Part shown: piece after piece, positions 62,534 through 64,000 of the stretch
Layout: each line of letters begins with the position of its first letter
Position numbering within the stretch: position 1 is the first letter of the stretch
DNA from: Thermus tenuipuniceus
GTDB taxonomy: Bacteria; Deinococcota; Deinococci; Deinococcales; Thermaceae
Reading direction: 5' to 3'
Assembly (NCBI RefSeq): GCF_002964845.1
Contig: NZ_KZ672956.1
Span: 1-64,000, forward strand
Length of the DNA: 64,000 bases
The notes under the pieces: generated by a model
What the model was told of the DNA's origin: nothing
What the model saw: the letters and a program-made list of their open reading frames with translations, nothing else
Database searches by the model: none
Made by a program: the position numbers and the translations under genes

Positions 62534-63679
62534 CTACCTCCGGCCGAAGCGGTTCACGGCGAAGCCCAGGACCAGAAGGGCCACGGCCATGATGCCCACC
62601 CCCACCAGGCCCCAAAGGCTGGAGCGCACCACGGTGGCCCGGTAGTCCAGGCTCTCGGAAAGGCCATCGGACCCGGAAAGGCTGAGGGTCACCATATAGT
62701 CCCCCGTCACCGCCTTGGGGGAGGGCTTGATGCGGGCGGTTACCTCCTGCTCCTGGCCGGGGTCCAGGGCGTCCAGCTTATCCGGCTCAAACTTCACCTC
62801 CCAGCCCGAGGGCTCCATGGCGCTGAAGGACAGGTTCTTGGCCGGGGCGCTACCCTCGTTCTTCACCACAAGCTTCACCGCGTTTTCCCGGCCCGCCACC
62901 ACCTGTCCGGAAAGCCGCCCCTCCTTGGTGGTGAAGCGCACCTCGGGCCGGCCCGTGACCTCGAGGGTCAAGGCCAGTTCCGCCTTGGCTTCCCCGGCGG
63001 CTGCCCTCAAGGTGAGGCCATAGGTGTCCGCCTTGGTGTCCTTGGGCAGGGAAACCTCCACATCCAGGTCCTTGTTTTCCCCGGCCTTGATGGGCAGGCT
63101 GGTCACCTGCTGGCTGGAGAAGGCGGGGGTGAAGGTCACCTGCCAACCCTTGGGGGCCTCGTACTCCAGGGAGACCAATAGGTCGCGGTCGGACTCGTTT
63201 TTCAGGGTCACCCGGTAGCGGAAGGAGCTGGTGGGGGGACCTTTGAGGATGGGGAGCTCCGCCTCGAGGCTGAGCCTCTGGGGCAGGCCCTGCCCCACCA
63301 CCAGGCCGATGGGAAGGCTGGCGGTATGGCCCAGCCCCTCGGCCCGCACCAGGAAGCGGTAGGTGCCGGGTTTCACCTCCTTGGGGGGCTGGAGGCGGAG
63401 GCTAAGGGTAGCCTCCCCGTCGGGGGCCAGGTAGACCGCCCGCACCAGGCGACCCCCGCCGATGAGGCTGGCCTGCCAGCCTTGCGGGGCCTCGGCCACC
63501 TGGACCCGCACCACCCCGGGGGGAAGGCCATAGTTCTTGAGGGTGAGGGTCAGGTTGACGCTCTCCCCGGGTTGAACCCCGATCTCCGGATAGGAGGTAC
63601 CTAGGGAAAGACCGCGAAAGCCCTGGGCTAGGGCCACGCCGAATCCCAGAAGAACCAGGGTGAGTAGCTTGCGCACCAT
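62534..63679 (-). CDS. NEW3-domain exported membrane protein
   Basis: 381 residues. Signal peptide (about 1-19, ending V-A-L-A-Q), then about three Ig-like modules of the NEW3/alpha-galactosidase-associated type (repeating V-x-L-x-V-K-N-x-G/S and P-x-G-W-x-V-x-F), and a C-terminal membrane helix (about 357-375) with a basic tail. The protein sits outside the membrane. Cotranscribed with an ABC-2 exporter, so it is likely its extracellular partner or cargo-handling part. Confidence 0.85.
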   Translation of the reverse strand: MVRKLLTLVLLGFGVALAQGFRGLSLGTSYPEIGVQPGESVNLTLTLKNYGLPPGVVRVQVAEAPQGWQASLIGGGRLVRAVYLAPDGEATLSLRLQPPKEVKPGTYRFLVRAEGLGHTASLPIGLVVGQGLPQRLSLEAELPILKGPPTSSFRYRVTLKNESDRDLLVSLEYEAPKGWQVTFTPAFSSQQVTSLPIKAGENKDLDVEVSLPKDTKADTYGLTLRAAAGEAKAELALTLEVTGRPEVRFTTKEGRLSGQVVAGRENAVKLVVKNEGSAPAKNLSFSAMEPSGWEVKFEPDKLDALDPGQEQEVTARIKPSPKAVTGDYMVTLSLSGSDGLSESLDYRATVVRSSLWGLVGVGIMAVALLVLGFAVNRFGRR

Positions 63680-63692
63680 ACCTAAGCCTCCT

Positions 63693-63723
63693 CCTATAAG
63701 CTAGAGAGGAAGGATGAGTCCAA
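63693..63723 (-). promoter_or_regulatory. Promoter of the NEW3-ABC operon
   Basis: Minus strand TTGGAC (63718-63723), 19-base spacer, TATAGG (63693-63698). A GGAGGAGG ribosome site (63687-63694) lies 7 bases before the ATG and partly coincides with the -10 box, so the two signals may not both be used. Confidence 0.35.
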
Positions 63724-63727
63724 AATG

Positions 63728-63749
63728 AAAACCCCGGGGCAAGCCCGGG
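63728..63749 (-). terminator. Intrinsic terminator after speD
   Basis: Read on the minus strand, CCCGGG-CTTGC-CCCGGG followed by G and TTTT. It lies about 18 bases after the speD stop. Confidence 0.75.
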
Positions 63750-63766
63750 AAAGGGGGGCAGTTTTC

Positions 63767-64000
63767 CTAGCTCACCCGGGCCTCGAGGTACTCCCGCTCC
63801 CCCAGGACGATCTTCCGGGCCAGCTCGGGGTCCTTGGGAAACTCCTTGCCCCGGTTGATCATGTAGGTTTCGTAGCGGCCGATCTCGAAGACCGCGGTGA
63901 GCTTCCTCAGCACCTGGGCCATGTCAAAGGCCTTGCAGGAGAAGATGTCGATGGAAAGGAAGCGCTTTTTGGGGAAGGTGTGGATGGCGATGTGGCTTTC
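63767..64000 (-). CDS. speD: S-adenosylmethionine decarboxylase, C-terminal part, cut by window edge
   Basis: 77 residues visible on the minus strand, stop TAG at 63767-63769. The first visible residues are E-S-H-I-A-I-H-T-F-P, the self-cleavage site of the prokaryotic SpeD proenzyme, where the serine becomes the pyruvoyl group. The rest matches the alpha chain: S-I-D-I-F-S-C-K-A-F. It makes decarboxylated SAM for the polyamines that are important in Thermus. The start lies outside the window. Confidence 0.92.
   Translation of the reverse strand, partial: ESHIAIHTFPKKRFLSIDIFSCKAFDMAQVLRKLTAVFEIGRYETYMINRGKEFPKDPELARKIVLGEREYLEARVS

Overview
The window looks like chromosomal DNA from a Thermus species. 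GC is very high with strong G/C third positions, GTG and TTG starts are common, and many start codons lie only 6-8 bases after a TATAAT-like -10 box (leaderless mRNAs). The proteins are typical Thermus forms: a 351-residue threonine synthase, a TL5-type ribosomal protein L25, a 503-residue GMP synthase, a trehalose synthase of about 970 residues and a TilS-TadA fusion. The species cannot be fixed by reading alone. Strains with a tps/tpp/treS trehalose operon and a Thermus-type GH36 alpha-galactosidase are the best candidates.

Layout. 1-8.7 kb: cut-off HTH gene at the left edge, a 2-phosphoglycerate-kinase-like protein with three ATP-cone-like repeats, small membrane proteins, hom/Uma2/thrC, queG, a degenerate phosphoesterase, and lnt running into tRNA-Leu(CAA). 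8.8-18 kb: DJ-1 protein, two methyltransferases (one with a YkoF-like N-terminus), alpha-glucosidase, then the divergent trehalose operon and a glycosyltransferase remnant. 18-22 kb: CDGSH protein, CopZ-like protein, TilS-TadA running into tRNA-Ser(CGA), small cysteine proteins and DinB. 22-28.7 kb (minus strand): HMG-CoA lyase, acyl-CoA carboxylase, RNase HI, Uma2 proteins, VOC, GYD, GMP synthase. 28.7-33.2 kb (plus strand): luxS-mtnN-prs-rplY-pth-ddl.

33.3-48.4 kb is the main accessory region: one unbroken plus-strand run of overlapping genes for a YdjC-type deacetylase, two GPH sugar symporters, two GH2 enzymes, a GH31, a GH36 alpha-galactosidase, galT, glpK and glpD. The simplest joint reading is uptake and intracellular hydrolysis of small galactosides or galactosyl-glycerols, with the galactose and glycerol parts both entering central metabolism.

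48.4-64 kb: ftsH, TPR protein, DUF4388 protein, ruvB, panB, a metal ABC transporter behind a structured leader, an IscR-like regulator with a cysteine desulfurase, acyl-CoA ligase, phosphoribosyltransferase, cupin, an ABC exporter with a NEW3-domain protein, and the 3' end of speD at the right edge.

The window is tightly packed: no stretch longer than 300 bases lacks a gene. Structural points of most interest are two protein genes whose stop codons lie at nucleotides 20-22 of the following class II tRNA, convergent genes that interlock their stops in 4 bases (CTAG or CTAA), a very frequent CCTCGAGG-type palindrome, and the structured leader before the metal transporter. I saw no CRISPR array, rRNA operon, prophage or complete insertion sequence.
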